Assembly: GCF_963676685.1 (NCBI RefSeq) | Contig: NC_092356.1 | Span: forward strand, 19,083,750 to 19,147,749 | Source: Mytilus edulis | Taxonomy: Eukaryota; Mollusca; Bivalvia; Mytilida; Mytilidae | Length of the DNA stretch: 64,000 nt | Reading direction: 5' to 3' | Part shown: one piece after another, positions 1 to 11,382 of the stretch | How positions within the stretch are numbered: position 1 is the first letter of the stretch | Layout of the letters: each line of letters begins with the position of its first letter | Position numbers and translations under genes: made by a program | Notes under the pieces: generated by a model | The model's database searches: none | The model's input: the letters and a program-made list of their open reading frames with translations, nothing else | Told to the model about the DNA's origin: nothing

Positions 1-44
1 TATTTACATTGTAACATCGATCAAATTTATTCATTCAGTGTATG

Positions 45-390
45 TTCACTTATGTTGATATGTCTATTTATTGAGTTAAGCAATTTCAATTGATATTTTA
101 TAATTTGTCTTTCTATGTTGTGATGTTACACTACTGTTTCCGATAAGGGCGAAGGTACCTATTTAAACGTTTGCACCTGTCAAAGTCAGAAATCTTATGT
201 TTTTCCGTTTGAATGGTTTTACACTGGTCATTTGTGGGGCCCTTCGTAGCTTGCTGTTCGGTGTGAGTCAATGCTCCGTTTTGAAGACCGTATTTTGACC
301 TATAATGGTTTACTTTTATATATTGTGACTTGGAAGGAGAGTTGTCTCATTGGCACTCATACCAAATCCTCTTACATCTGTAGATCATTA
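45..390 (+). repeat. Dispersed retroelement 3' tail, family A (copy 1)
   Basis: This block matches two other stretches of the window (42265-42668 and 58730-59180) over most of its length. Shared landmarks are TTCTATGTTGTGATGTTA, GTTTGAATGGTTTTACACT and the end motif GAGTTGTCTCATTGGCACTC. In the 58.7-kb copy the same tail directly follows a reverse-transcriptase relic, so I read it as the 3' untranslated end of that retroelement family. This copy lacks an internal segment of about 60 bp found in the other two. Confidence 0.7.
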
Positions 391-394
391 ACCA

Positions 395-760
395 CACTTT
401 CTAAAATTATTAATTATATTAACAGAGGTATCGGTTTTATCAACTTATCGAGTTATCTTAATGACACTACCATTCAAGACTTTATACCTCCCTATTTTAT
501 TAAAACATAAGCACCTATCATTTCGTATTCATACAAAACAAACCAGCAGAAGTTTGATTTTTAATTTTACGTCAGAAACATCAGACGTCAAAAGGGAAAA
601 TATTGCTCTTATTAAACTCGAAGCTGTGAATCGTTGAATTTTAAATATGATCCCTTTAGCCATGTTATTACTGGGGACCTTAATATCGTTGAGACTGAGG
701 GTTTAAAAACTATTTACAAAAACAACCTCAATATCGTCATTTATCTAGATTGGAAACAGT
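395..760 (+). pseudogene. Reverse-transcriptase element relic (region upstream of RT core)
   Basis: Conceptual translation gives broken pieces I associate with the region upstream of the RT core in bivalve Penelope-like or related retroelements: an IPPYF segment, PIISYSY, then HVITGDLNIV and LDWKQCR. Several stops and at least one frameshift separate them, so it is non-functional. It lies directly after a family A tail. Assignment to the Penelope-like class rests on motif memory; the strand and the broken reading frame are seen directly. No intact RT core follows before the next element at 1001. Confidence 0.5.
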
Positions 761-1000
761 GTCGTAAGGTAACAAAAAGACGCGTCTCCATCGTATTGTA
801 AATATTGGTGAAAAAGGGGAAATCTGATAAAACATCTCTTGTTTTTTTTTCTCAAATAAATGCGTGAATAATGTAGATATTCGAGTATCTATCACATTTT
901 GAAATAAATTCAGAAAAAAAAATGAAAGAGTACACAATACGTATATTTTTTAAGAATAAAATGCAACCAACCATGTGGTGGTGGTATGCTGACGTTCCTA

Positions 1001-1330
1001 CAGTTGGGTGCAGACCAAGCATTACATAAAGTAAACGCAAGTTAACGCCGCGTGCACATATTTCGTTAGTTAACTTCAAATCTCCCGTTTACTAGTAAAC
1101 GCACGTTTACTATAATTACGTTAACGTGGTCGAAATGGAAATTTCTAATGTCTATACTAGTAAACGGGCGTTTACTATGTGTCCGTTTAGTCAGTAGTAA
1201 ACGGGCGTTTACTTCAGAATTCTTCAAATTTATTTTTACGTGCACTTAAAGGTAAACGGGCGTTTAGTACAGATTTTACAAGTGTATTTTTACGTGCACT
1301 TGAAAGTAAACGCACGTTTACTTTTCGCGT
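1001..1330 (+). repeat. Left inverted end with palindromic AGTAAACG..CGTTTACT sites
   Basis: About 330 bp that pairs in inverted orientation with 4690-5020. It contains five palindromic or near-palindromic 16-18-bp sites (near 1092, 1154, 1195, 1250 and 1305), with GTTAACG-type sites between them. The sites are spaced 40-65 bp apart. Such arrays of subterminal sites are typical of places where a transposase or host factor binds; that role is inference. Confidence 0.75.
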
Positions 1331-1829
1331 TAACTGATTGGGTAAATTTAGAAATAAACTTCAAGTTCATTTGCACATTTATTTTATAAAAGCGACCTTT
1401 AGTCTTTATATTTCACGTATATGTGTTTCAAACCAGAACAATTCAAAAACTCTTTTAATTCGAAATATTAAATTACACAAAATCACTTTCATAAAGTCCA
1501 TTAACTTAACTGATTGGCAGATTTTCTATATTTTCCTTTCAAAAGTTACATGTGCAAATATCGATACGGAAAGAAAGGTTATCCGAGACATCGGGAGAAT
1601 ATTTTTATATGATGGGATATAAACATCATGGTTTACGTTGTTTCGTTCCCCGTTTATAATTGTCTCTTCGAATTCCTAACTATAACTCGGTGTATTTAAT
1701 ACATTAATTTTTAATCGAAATTCACCTTGTTTGCCTTGGATTAACATGATAAGATTCTGTTTTGACAAATGATAAAAAAAAACGTAAATTGAACAGTATA
1801 TTGAAAGGGATATCAATAAAGTGTAATAT

Positions 1830-3945
1830 AAGTATGTTCATTTGTACCATCTCGTCAATTAAAATGTTCAAATATTGCTATCTTTACATTGATATATAAC
1901 TCATTTACTATGCGGCTATATAAATTTACATAATAGAATGCTTATATGGTCAGTTTTGATTGTTGTGGACAAATAATTTTATTATATGAGTCAGTCTGAG
2001 GTATGAAAACTACTGAATTTTGTTTACGATTCAATATTTTCAATAAAAAAGGACATGCTGGCACTCTAAATTGATGCGAACAAATTTTTTTAGTCATAAT
2101 ATTCAAATATTGCTACCTATTTTCTTATACAATCAATCCTTACATGAAAATATAGCTCATTTACTATGCGGCTATATAGATTTACATAAGCAAATGCTTA
2201 TATGGTCAGTTTTGGTTGTTGCGGACAAATAATTTTATTATATGAGTCAGTCTGAGGTATGAAAACTACTGAATTTTGTTTACGATTCAATATTTTGAAT
2301 AAAAAAAGGACATGCTGGCACTCTAAATTGATGCGAACAAAATTTTTTAGTCATAATATTCAAATATTGCTACCTATTTTCTTATACAATCAATCCTTAC
2401 ATGAAAATATAACTCATTTACTATGCCGCTATATAGATTTACATAATAAAATGCTTATATGGTCAGTTTTGGTTATTGCAGACAAATAATTTTATTATAT
2501 GAGTCAGTCTGAGGTATGAAAACTACTGAATTTTGTTTACGCTTCAATATTTTGAATAAAAAAGGACATGCTGGCACTCTAAATTGATGGGAACAAAATT
2601 TTTAATCATAATATTCAAATATTACTTCCTTTTTTATTATACAATCAATTCTTACTTGAAAATATAACTCATTTACTATGCAGCTATATAGATTTACATA
2701 CTAGAATGCTTATATGGTCAGTTTTGGTTGTTGCGGACAAATATTTTTATTATATGAGTCAGTCTGAGGTATGAAAACTACTGAATTTTGTTTACGATTC
2801 AATATTTTGAATAAAAAAGGACATGCTGGCACTCTAAATTGATGCGAATAAAATTTTGTAATCATTATGTTCAAATATTGCTACCTATTTTTTTATACAA
2901 TCAATCCTTACATGAAAATATAGCTCATTTACTCTGTGGCTATAAAGATTTACATAAGCAAATGCTTATATGGTCAGTTTTGGTTGTTGCGGACAAATAA
3001 TTTTATTGTATGAGTCAGTCTGAGGTATGAAAACTACTGAATTTTGTTTACGCTTCAATATTTTGAATAAAAAAGGACATGCTGGCACTCTAAATTGATG
3101 CAAACAAAATTTTGTAGTCATTATATTCAAATATTGCTACCTATTTTCTTATACAATCAATCCTTACATGAAAATATAACTCATTTACTATGTGGCTGTA
3201 TAGATTTACATAATAAAATGCTTATATGGTCAGTTTTGGTTGTTGCGTACAAATAATTTTATTATATGAGTCAGTCTGAGGTATGAAAACTACTGAATTT
3301 TGTTTACGATTCAATATTTTAAATAAAAAAAGGACATTCTGGCACTCTAAATTGATGCTAACAAAATTTTTTAGTCATAATTTTCAAATATTGCTACCTA
3401 TTTTATTATACAATCAATCGTTACATGAAAATATAACTCATTTACTATGCGGCTATATAGATTTACATACTAGAATGCTTATATGGTCAGTTTTGGTTGT
3501 TGCAGACAAACAATTTTATTATATGAGGCAGTCTGAGGTATGAAAACTACTGAATTTTGTTTACGATTCAATATTTTGAATAAAAAAGGACATGCTGGCA
3601 CTCTAAATTGATGCGAACAAACTTTTTTAGTCATAATATTCAAATATTGCAACATATTTTCTTATTCAATCAATCCTTACATGAAAATATAACTAATTTA
3701 CTATGCAGCTATATAGATTTACATATTAAAATGCTTATATGGTCAGTTTTTGTTGTTGCGGACAAATTATTTTATTACATGAGTAAGTCTGAGGTATGAA
3801 AACTTCTGATTTTTTTTACAATTCAATATTTTGAATAAAAAAGTACATGCTGGCAATCTAAATTGATGCGAACAAAATTTTTTAGTCATAATATTAAAAT
3901 ATTGCTACCTAATAATAATTATATATTACGAGCTAGTCTGAAGTA
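1830..3945 (+). repeat. Tandem array, about 256-bp unit, 8 full units plus partial ones
   Basis: The landmark GAGGTATGAAAACTACTGAA recurs with the step 256, 257, 255, 256, 256, 257 and 256 bp (GTATG at 2001, 2257, 2514, 2769, 3025, 3281, 3538, 3794), then after 149 bp in a truncated unit (3943). The first unit lacks its left part and later units decay towards 4200. Short ORFs inside are broken at different places in different units, so I do not call them genes. The array sits wholly inside the TA-flanked element. Confidence 0.9.
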
Positions 3946-4317
3946 TGAAAACTACTTAATTTTGTTTACTATTCAATATGTTAAATAAAAAGAGGTCATC
4001 GCCGTCAGGCTGGTACAAAAATTGCTGTCAATTGTTTTATATGGTCAATTATGGCATAAAAATATAACTGAATTACTTTTATATAGAATAAGATAACTTG
4101 TTAAGAGGTAACTATTGTCAGTTGTGGTGAATGATATCAAAAAGTTTTGTTTTACGAGTCAGTCTGTCTAAGATGAGAAAACTGTTTAATTTTGGTGAGG
4201 ATTAAATTACATGTATTTGAATAAACATACTTAAACTATTATTTGCGAAGAACAAGAAATTTACTATAATTATTGTTCAATTGAATACAAATGTGTGACA
4301 TTTTTAAATAACTGTAA

Positions 4318-4597
4318 GGCAGCAATCATTTGATTTTCTGGGGGGGGCTATGGTTTTTTTTTCTGGACAAATTTTTTTTTTTCGCCTGCGGCGAAAAACA
4401 AACTATTTTTTTCGCGACAAGTCGAAAACAATTTTTTTTTTCAATTTTAGCATTACATATAGTGGCAGCTGAGGGTGAAACAAACAATTTTTGTTTCTCA
4501 GAATCAAAAACAAATTATTTTTTTCTCAAAAAACTGGAAACAAACTTTTTTTTCCAAAAAAAACCATAGCCCCCCAGAAAATCAAATGGTTGCTGCC
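4318..4597. mobile_element. 280-bp MITE with TAA target duplication (PIF/Harbinger-like)
   Basis: The left end GGCAGCAATCATTTGATTTT and the right end pair as inverted repeats of about 40 bp, with one mismatch in the outer part. Both sides carry TAA (4315-4317 and 4598-4600), the three-base TWA duplication expected of PIF/Harbinger elements. The interior is T-rich with small internal palindromes (for example TTTCGCCTGCGGCGAAA). It lies inside the larger 1001-5020 element and so inserted after it, or was carried by it. Confidence 0.8.
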
Positions 4598-4689
4598 TAA
4601 TCGTCAATATGTCAAGCAGAAATGACCACTTGGTCAATTAATTTTGATGTTCCTTATCATTTCATATTTTAGGTCAGTGTATCCAAGTT

Positions 4690-5020
4690 ACGATGACAAT
4701 CTGCGTTAACGGGCGTTTACTACAAACAGTAAACGCGCGTTTACTTATTACAAAAATAGAGGACGCGCCTTTTTCCACGTTAACGCGGAGGTAAACGGAA
4801 AAGTAAACGCCCGTTTACTCTTTACAAAATTAGAAAACTTGCCGTTTTTGCGTTAACGCGGAGGTAAACGCGAAAGTAAACGCCCGTTTACTTTTAATGT
4901 CTACTGCAATTTCGGAGTTAACGCACAGTTAACGCGGCGTTTACATGAAGTGCACGCGAGTAAACGCCGCGTTAACTTTTTCGGCCCGTCTACATGTAAT
5001 GCTTGGTCTGCACCCAACTG
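4690..5020 (-). repeat. Right inverted end with palindromic sites
   Basis: Inverted counterpart of 1001-1330. Palindromic sites lie near 4702, 4729, 4801 and 4874, followed by GTTAACGC-type sites and the outer end complementary to position 1001. The two ends have diverged in the number and spacing of the palindromes while the outermost 28 bp are identical, suggesting selection or gene conversion on the ends while the element was active. Confidence 0.75.
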
Positions 5021-5209
5021 TATGAATGAAATTTTGAATTAATCTACATTCAAGTCTGTGTGCTCCACAGAGAGTCACATACTAGTAGTTACAAAACATA
5101 TAATAACAACATCACAATTTAAAGCCTCTTCTGAACATAAGAAGGTCCTTTCTATGAATTGGTTACAAAAACTACTCAAAAAATGAAAAACATATCGTTT
5201 CATCTCGGC

Positions 5210-5745
5210 CTTTAGTAAGTGTTCAACAACTTATCCTTAAGCGCTTTTAACTAATTGCTTAACTACTATCAAAGAACTTACAATTGGCTTATGTGATAAA
5301 ATATACGAAAACAGTGGAATTAACTATTTTTGGAGTATAACAAATTATTTTGATATTTTAGATACATAGCATGCTTTTGATGGTCCTTTTGATTCTGTTG
5401 AGAGTTTTGACTTTTGACTCTTTACACTACTCCTACACCTAAGCTTTTTTCCTATTTAATAAAATGATAATCTGAATGCAGATATATTTTCTGCAACTCA
5501 CTAAAAACCATCTGCTCTAATGATGAAGGTAAATATGCTAGATATACTTTTTGATGGTGTGATGAGATGATTGAAGATATTAACTTTCTTCTTGATACTA
5601 TTTATGTACGTTTCAGGAACAAAGTTTATCAACATGTTGTAGTTATTCCTATAGGCAATCCATATTCCCCTGAAAAAAGCAGACTTGTTATTGTACTTTT
5701 ATGAATCACAGTTTATGACCAAACCAGCTAGTTTAACGAAAATAC
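5210..5745 (+). pseudogene. Reverse-transcriptase relic (RT core, broken)
   Basis: Reading across frames gives a string of RT pieces: SGINYFWSI, VESFDF followed by a TLYTT-like piece after a frameshift, then FLLDTIYVRF and NKVYQHVVVIPIG, and finally YESQFMTK. These correspond in order to the RT core of retroelements with the IPMGTNCAP signature. In-frame stops and shifts make it non-functional. It starts about 190 bp right of the TA-flanked element and ends before the oppositely oriented relic at 6080. Class (Penelope-like) is inferred from motif resemblance. Confidence 0.55.
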
Positions 5746-6079
5746 AACTAAGAAAAAAACATGTATCTAAGACTACACTGTTAATCAGAACACATCCAAC
5801 ATCCATTTGATTTAGTGTAAAGACTTCATAAACGGTCAGGGAAAAGCATGAAATTGTGCAATGCCAAAATACAGATATCGTAGTTATTTTAGAGCCTTGA
5901 AAGCGCATATGTGGAGAACAAAAACATTTAGTTTGATTTTATTTACTGATAACAAATTCAATATTAAAACCAATGTAAATAATAAAATGATCTGTTTACA
6001 GTGTTCAATCGGTAACCTATAAGAATAAAGTTATCAGGATCGTTTCTATATTTCCAGGCTCGGTAAACAACATCTAATG

Positions 6080-7830
6080 ACTAAAAAAATATAAAAAATA
6101 AAAACAGACAAACAAACAATAGCACACAACACATAACATAGAAAACTGAAGACCGAGCAACACGAACCCACGAAAAACTGGCAAAGCTCTCAGAAGCTCC
6201 GGAAGAGTAATCAGATCCTGCTCTACATGTGACCACCGTCGAGGTGCGCATGTTAGTACAAACCCGGTAATAAGTCTAAATCGGTAGGTCACATTCAACA
6301 AAAGTGGACGGAATTGTAGTAACGACACCAGAAACATATCTGCTACTATCATTAGTGAAACGGATTTTCCATAACGGTCAACCAAATCATTATGCCGTCC
6401 GTAAAACTTACGATGGAATGATCTTTACCATTTGGAACTCTTGTTTTAATAGCTTCCATGTGTGCAGCAACACTCTATCAAGGAAATCATGATAGAAAAT
6501 CTACGCCTTGGAACATCTTATCATCTGGGAGATATATACTATATATGCAAATGCTGCTGTTATGTTGCTACATAGACTTAGAACGTTCTTAATTGGGAAG
6601 CTGAAATCATCTCTTTTATTTGAAATTATGTTTTCAATAAACTCATTATAGATACCAGGATTGAAATTTGTATTTGCACTGGACGCGCGTGTCGTCTACA
6701 AAAGAATGATCAGTGACGATGAATACAAAAAAAATTAAAGGGCCAAATAGAGTACGAAGTTGAAGAGCTAGGGTAATTTATTCCTGAGGTAGAAAAGCCT
6801 TTGTATTTCAAAATTTTGGTAAACAGTTAATTTATAATTATGACCATAAAAGGATAATTCATTTCCACACGGAAAGGCTGATTACTGGGCTGGTGACCCT
6901 TATTGACGTTTCTAGTTGTAAGTAAATATATTAGGCAGACTTAACTATCTGTTGTATCCCTTATCTCAAGTCGGATTGGATAGATGTGTTTAACATAGTC
7001 ATCAAATTTTGAATTATTTAGTGAATGAACATCATCTATATGTAGCGGAAAGTAACGTTACAGGATACTGCCAAGTTTTTTCTTCCTAAGAAGTTCCTGT
7101 ATGAAGTCAGCCTCATATATACATATGTAAAAAGGAAAGAGATCGACAGAAACTAGAGCACAGTTTGTGTCCATGGGAATATTGATTGTTTGTTAAAAAC
7201 ACGTCCTCCAAACGTAACAAATTACGTTTTCAATCAGGAAATCAAGCATCTTGATAATGTCAGTTTCATATAATTTTTTAATTGAATCAGAGTGATTTGT
7301 AACAAGTACAATGTATCTTTCCCTCAGACACGATACTTGTACAAATGTATGTACTTTGGCAATTCTTTATTTATGAAACAAAGCAGGACCAAGTCTTTCA
7401 ATTGTCTTGGAATGGGGAATACTGGTGTAAAGTGAATGAAAAATAAATGTTTTAATACTATTGCAAGATGAAGGATTCTAAGATTGTATCTTTGGAATTT
7501 TTGTGTATCTACATCTGCTTCACGCCACCTTAAAATGTGTAGTTTCGTATTACATTTGAAGCTCGGCTTTGAAGGTAAGCCATAGAATTCATAGATAAAT
7601 TCCCGGTAAATTTCGGCAGTCAATTTAGAAAATTCTTGATTATTTAGCGAAGATATTAAGATCAAGATAACGGTTAGTGTTGTAGAATTTATAAGTCACA
7701 TGCAGTTTAGATCGATCTTTACTCATAAACTGTGATTCGTAACAGTTCAAGCAAAAATCATTAAAAGGGCGCCATTGGTGCTCATATGAATACCTACAAA
7801 CTGTTTAACAACTTTAATGCTGATTTACAG
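6080..7830 (-). pseudogene. Reverse-transcriptase relic, long, minus strand
   Basis: Read right to left, an open stretch (7665-7324) precedes the RT core. The core then continues in another frame: TDIIKMLDFLI, a stop, INIPMDTNCAL, YEADFIQELL, a damaged Y-I-D-D-V site, SLNNSKFDDYV and DTTD. After a 255-bp satellite-like insertion come KRDDFSFPI, VYISQMIR, KFYGRHNDLVDRYG and SVSLM. The last part (6380-6080) matches what I remember as the 3' end of this mussel element. The order of motifs is intact, but stops, frameshifts and the insertion kill it. It is the longest RT relic in the window. Confidence 0.7.
6648..6905 (+). repeat. Diverged single copy of the 355-bp satellite unit inside the RT relic
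   Basis: This stretch aligns with most of a unit of the array at 7951: ACCAGGATT..., GACGCGCGT.TCGTCTAC, CAGTGACG.TGA, AAGTTGAAGAGC and CTACTGGGCTGGTGA occur in the same order. It is clearly more diverged than the four array units are from each other, and lies between two matching parts of one RT relic, so it behaves like an inserted mobile unit. Confidence 0.7.
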
Positions 7831-7950
7831 AACGATCGTTTGACTAGATCGAAAAATCTTTCGGTTGATAAGATTGAGGGAAAGTGTAGTTTAAAGAATT
7901 AAAAAGTGAAAACTGTCAAAACTGTCAAAGGACCATTAAAAGCACGTAAA

Positions 7951-9376
7951 TAGTTATCAAAAGTACCAGGATTATAATTTTATACGCCAGACGCGCTTTT
8001 CGTCTACATAAGACTCATCAGTGACGCTCAGATCAAAATAGTTAAAAAGCCAAATCAATACAAAGTTGAAGAGCATTGAGAATCCAAAATTCCAAAAAGT
8101 TGTGCCAAATACAGCTAAGGTAATCTACTCCTGGGATAAGAAAATCCTTAGTTTTTCGAAAAATTCGAGGTTTTGTAAACAGAAAATTTATAAAAACGAC
8201 CATATAATTGATATTCATGTCAACACCGAAGTGCTGACTACTGGGCTGGTGATACCCTCGGGGACGAAACGTCCACCAGCAGTGGCATCGACCCAGTGGT
8301 GTAAATAGTTATCAAAAGTACCAGGATTATAATAATTGTATACGCCAGACGCGCGTTTCGTCTACATAAGACTCATCAGTGACGCTCAGATCAAAATAGT
8401 TAAAAAGCCAAATCAATACAAAGTTGAAGAGCATTGAGGATCCAAAATTCCAAAAAGTTGTGCCAAATACAGCTAAGGTAATCTACTCCTGGGATAAGAA
8501 AATCCTTAGTTTTTCGAAAAATTCGAGGTTTTGTAAACAGAAAATTTATAAAAACGACCATATAATTGATATTCATGTCAACACCGAAGTGCTGACTACT
8601 GGGCTGGTGATACCCTCGGGGACGAAACGTCCACCAGCAGTGGCATCGACCCAGTGGTGTAAATAGTTATCAAAAGTACCAGGATTATAATTGTATACGC
8701 CAGACGCGCGTTTCGTCTACATAAGACTCATCAGTGACGCTCAGATCAAAATAGTTAAAAAGCCAAATCAATACAAAGTTGAAGAGCATTGAGGATCCAA
8801 AATTCCAAAAAGTTGTGCCAAATACAGCTAAGGTAATCTACTCCTGGGATAAGAAAATCCTTAGTTTTTCGAAAAATTCGAGGTTTTGTAAACAGAAAAT
8901 TTATAAAAACGACCATATAATTGATATTCATGTCAACACCGAAGTGCTGACTACTGGGCTGGTGATACCCTCGGGGACGAAACGTCCACCAGCAGTGGCA
9001 TCGACCCAGTGGTGTAAATAGTTATCAAAAGTACCAGGATTATAATTTTATACGCCAGACGCGCGTTTCGTCTACATAAGACTCATCAGTGACGCTCAGA
9101 TCAAAATAATAAAAAAGCCAAATCAATACAAAGTTGAAGAGCATTGAGGATCCAAAATTCCAAAAAATTGTGCCAAATACAGCTAAGGTAATCTACTCCT
9201 GGGATAAGAAAATCCTTAGTTTTTCGAAAAATTCGAGGTTTTGTAAACAGAAAATTTATAAAAACGACCATATAATTGATATTCATGTCAACATCGAAGT
9301 GCTGACTACTGGGCTGGTGATACCCTCGGGGACGAAACGTCCACCAGCAGTGGCATCGACCCAGTGGTGTAAATAG
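7951..9376 (+). repeat. Satellite array of four near-identical 355-358-bp units
   Basis: TAGTTATCAAAAGTACCAGG recurs at 7951, 8306, 8664 and 9019, and the last unit ends near 9376. Unit lengths are 355, 358, 355 and about 358 bp, and differences are a handful of bases, pointing to recent amplification or gene conversion. Each unit holds an 80-codon open frame that starts at TTG, has no ATG start and no recognisable domain; I treat it as chance. I recall this type of unit from mussel mobile elements with tandem cores, but the ends of such an element are not clear here. Confidence 0.9.
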
Positions 9377-10285
9377 TCCCAATTATATACTACAAGGGAG
9401 TCTTATTTTTAAGTTTTGTTACTGACTTAAAAAGAATTATTACGCTTAGTTTCTTAAAACATGAGTGGGGGTTTTAGATTATTTATAATGTTCCCTTTTA
9501 ATGCATTTTTTTCTCAATTAAGCAAATTACACATTCAAGTTCGACTATACATGTATATTCTTCGAATAATGCTGCTGCTAATAGATGCAAATTTTTTTCA
9601 TAGGCGATTGTCAAGCAGAGTTGTAATTTTGCTTCTGATATGTATTTTTTAAATGTAAAAAGAGCCAAATAACAAATTATTATCGAAATTTAAGTAATTT
9701 CAAGAAGTAATGTTCAAAATATTACCGAAATTTAAGAAAAATTCAAACAAGAATGTCCTTTTTCAAATGACAAAACAAAAAGGTCAAACACATCAACTGA
9801 ATGAAAAACAACTGTAATTTTTCTGACTTTGTTGAATAAATCTGCTTGTATAACTAGCTTAACCTCGCACTTGTATGACAGTCAAAAACAATTCTATTAT
9901 ATTGACAACAATGTGTAAGCAACAATGTCTTTTTATAAGCGATATAAAAATCTATAGAAAACCTGTAAGTTTACCTCGCAATGTTAGATATTGCCAAAAC
10001 AGAGGTCAGTTATCGATGTCTTCAACTTTTTTGAATTCTTCTCTGTTGCGATCAAGGGACAATATTCATTCAATCTTAAGGAATCTTATATAAAGTTTCT
10101 CTTTTTAAGTGTCAGAACTAAGAGATATTTATATGAAAGGCATTGATTTTCATCAAATGTCTCAAATTCACCAAAAGAATTTATTTTGTTTCTATTGATT
10201 TTTAAATTGAGATATATATTTATTGGTTTTGCTTATCATGGTAATGAAACAAACATTGGATGATTTTGTTCAAAAATATTTTTAG
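9377..10285. other. No recognisable gene; intron or upstream region of the HEPN/STAND gene
   Basis: AT-rich sequence with only short, unconvincing open frames. The next exon upstream of 10286 should end with one base of a split codon, and I looked for the N-terminal half of the HEPN-like domain here without finding it. Confidence 0.4.
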
Positions 10286-10515
10286 GTCTCCCCAACTCTA
10301 CAACTTTTGATATCACATTGATGGTAGTATTGATAAGACGTCTGACTAAACTACCTCCACCTACATGTGGATACGACCAACTACCATCCAGTACAGATAC
10401 CACAACCACAGCTGACGTGGCAAGAATAAAGCACTACAGGAACGAGATGTCACATACTAAAGATGGAAGGATCAACTCTGCGTTCTTTACCAAGGCTTTG
10501 GAGGATATCACTGGG
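10286..10515 (+). CDS. HEPN-like (DZIP3-type) domain exon of the STAND-ankyrin gene
   Basis: The exon is bounded by an acceptor (ATATTTTTAG, ending at 10285) and a donor (GTAAG at 10516). It reads in frame from the second base of a split codon: NSTTFDITLM, then LTKLPPPTCGYDQLPSSTD, ADVARIKHYRNEMSH and FFTKALEDITG. This is the C-terminal half of the HEPN-like domain found in DZIP3 and in many bivalve STAND proteins. It keeps the R-x4-H motif (RNEMSH) that marks RNase-active HEPN domains; activity here is inference. The exon ends in phase 0, matching the next exon. The preceding exon, which must end in phase 1, was not found. A start at 10318 or 10321 would cut into the domain and is rejected. 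Confidence 0.75.
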
Positions 10516-11285
10516 GTAAGAATATAATTTTTCACCTTTTGTATCCGATAATCGGCTAATAATGAAATGTATAAGTTTCAAAATATGAAACAAATTATAA
10601 AAAAAAAGTAAATTAACAAAAATACAGAACTCTGAAGAAGTTCCCTAAGCAAATGCCAAACGAATAGTATAATAAAATGTATTTTCAATTATACATGGTA
10701 TATTGAATAAGCGTATTCCATCTTACATGTCCATAAGTACAAAGCTATCTGAAAAAAATGATTTGATATCTTATCATGAAACGTGTATGAAATATTGGCT
10801 TTCACTGTGGCTAATACTTTTAAAGGTTCAACTAAATGTATCAGGATTGTAGCAATTTTGCACACGTCATTCACTCAATCGTGTATGTGATGGATTTGAA
10901 ACAATCATGTTTAATTAAAATATTCCTATATGCTTAAGGTGGTACCTATCACTACAGGGAGACAACTCTGTAAAATCAGCTAAACGTTTTAATCACGATG
11001 TATTGTTAAAGAAATATTAAGCTTCTCAATGATCAAAATTAGTGTTTGTCAAACTGCTATATATCCAACCAATTTTTTCGAGAAAGTGATTGGTTCCATT
11101 TTTTTTTATTTTTAAAAAAAAATATCAAAGTGTCAAAGTTAATATTGTGTCAAAATTTTATGAAAATTAAACGAGCCAAAATAATTTTAGTCAAGGTGTT
11201 GGATATCACCTTAAGGATGTATTATAGTTTGGCTTTACCAGCCTATATATTTGAATATGACCCTTTGTTTTTTATCTTTATAAAG

Positions 11286-11382
11286 GCTGTAAAAAGGCTA
11301 GGTGGACCAACTATGGAAAAAGAATGTAAAGAGCTAAGAACTAAACATTTAGACCAAACAACGGTACCTTGGAATATAAGAG
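11286..11382 (+). CDS. Linker exon of the HEPN/STAND/ankyrin gene
   Basis: Acceptor TTTATAAAG ends at 11285 and the donor GTAAGG starts at 11383. The exon begins in phase 0, as required by the exon ending at 10515, and encodes AVKRLGGPTMEKECKELR followed by a short segment ending LDQTTVPW. An RLGG-containing helix of this kind follows the HEPN-like domain in the family as I remember it. The last base (G at 11382) leaves phase 1, and joining to TA at 14384 gives an uninterrupted frame. A further small exon in the 3-kb intron cannot be ruled out. Confidence 0.65.

Larger units (their letters stand above)
1001..5020. mobile_element. 4.0-kb TA-flanked terminal-inverted-repeat element carrying a satellite array
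   Basis: The outer ends are exact inverted repeats: CAGTTGGGTGCAGACCAAGC begins at 1001 and its reverse complement ends at 5020. Both ends are flanked by TA (999-1000 and 5021-5022), the target duplication expected of Tc1/mariner-like elements, whose ends also often begin CAGT. The inverted ends (about 330 bp each) contain several palindromic sites of the form AGTAAACGnnCGTTTACT. The middle holds a 256-bp tandem array and a nested 280-bp MITE. No transposase is visible, so it is non-autonomous. Superfamily is inferred from the TSD and end motif only. Confidence 0.8.

Noticed and set aside
2259..3799. Short similar open frames in the 256-bp array
   Set aside because: They are interrupted at different points in the other units and carry no domain.
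8066..9376. Four identical 80-codon open frames at a fixed spacing
   Set aside because: They lie one per 355-bp satellite unit, start at TTG and are alike only because the units are nearly identical; no domain is recognised.
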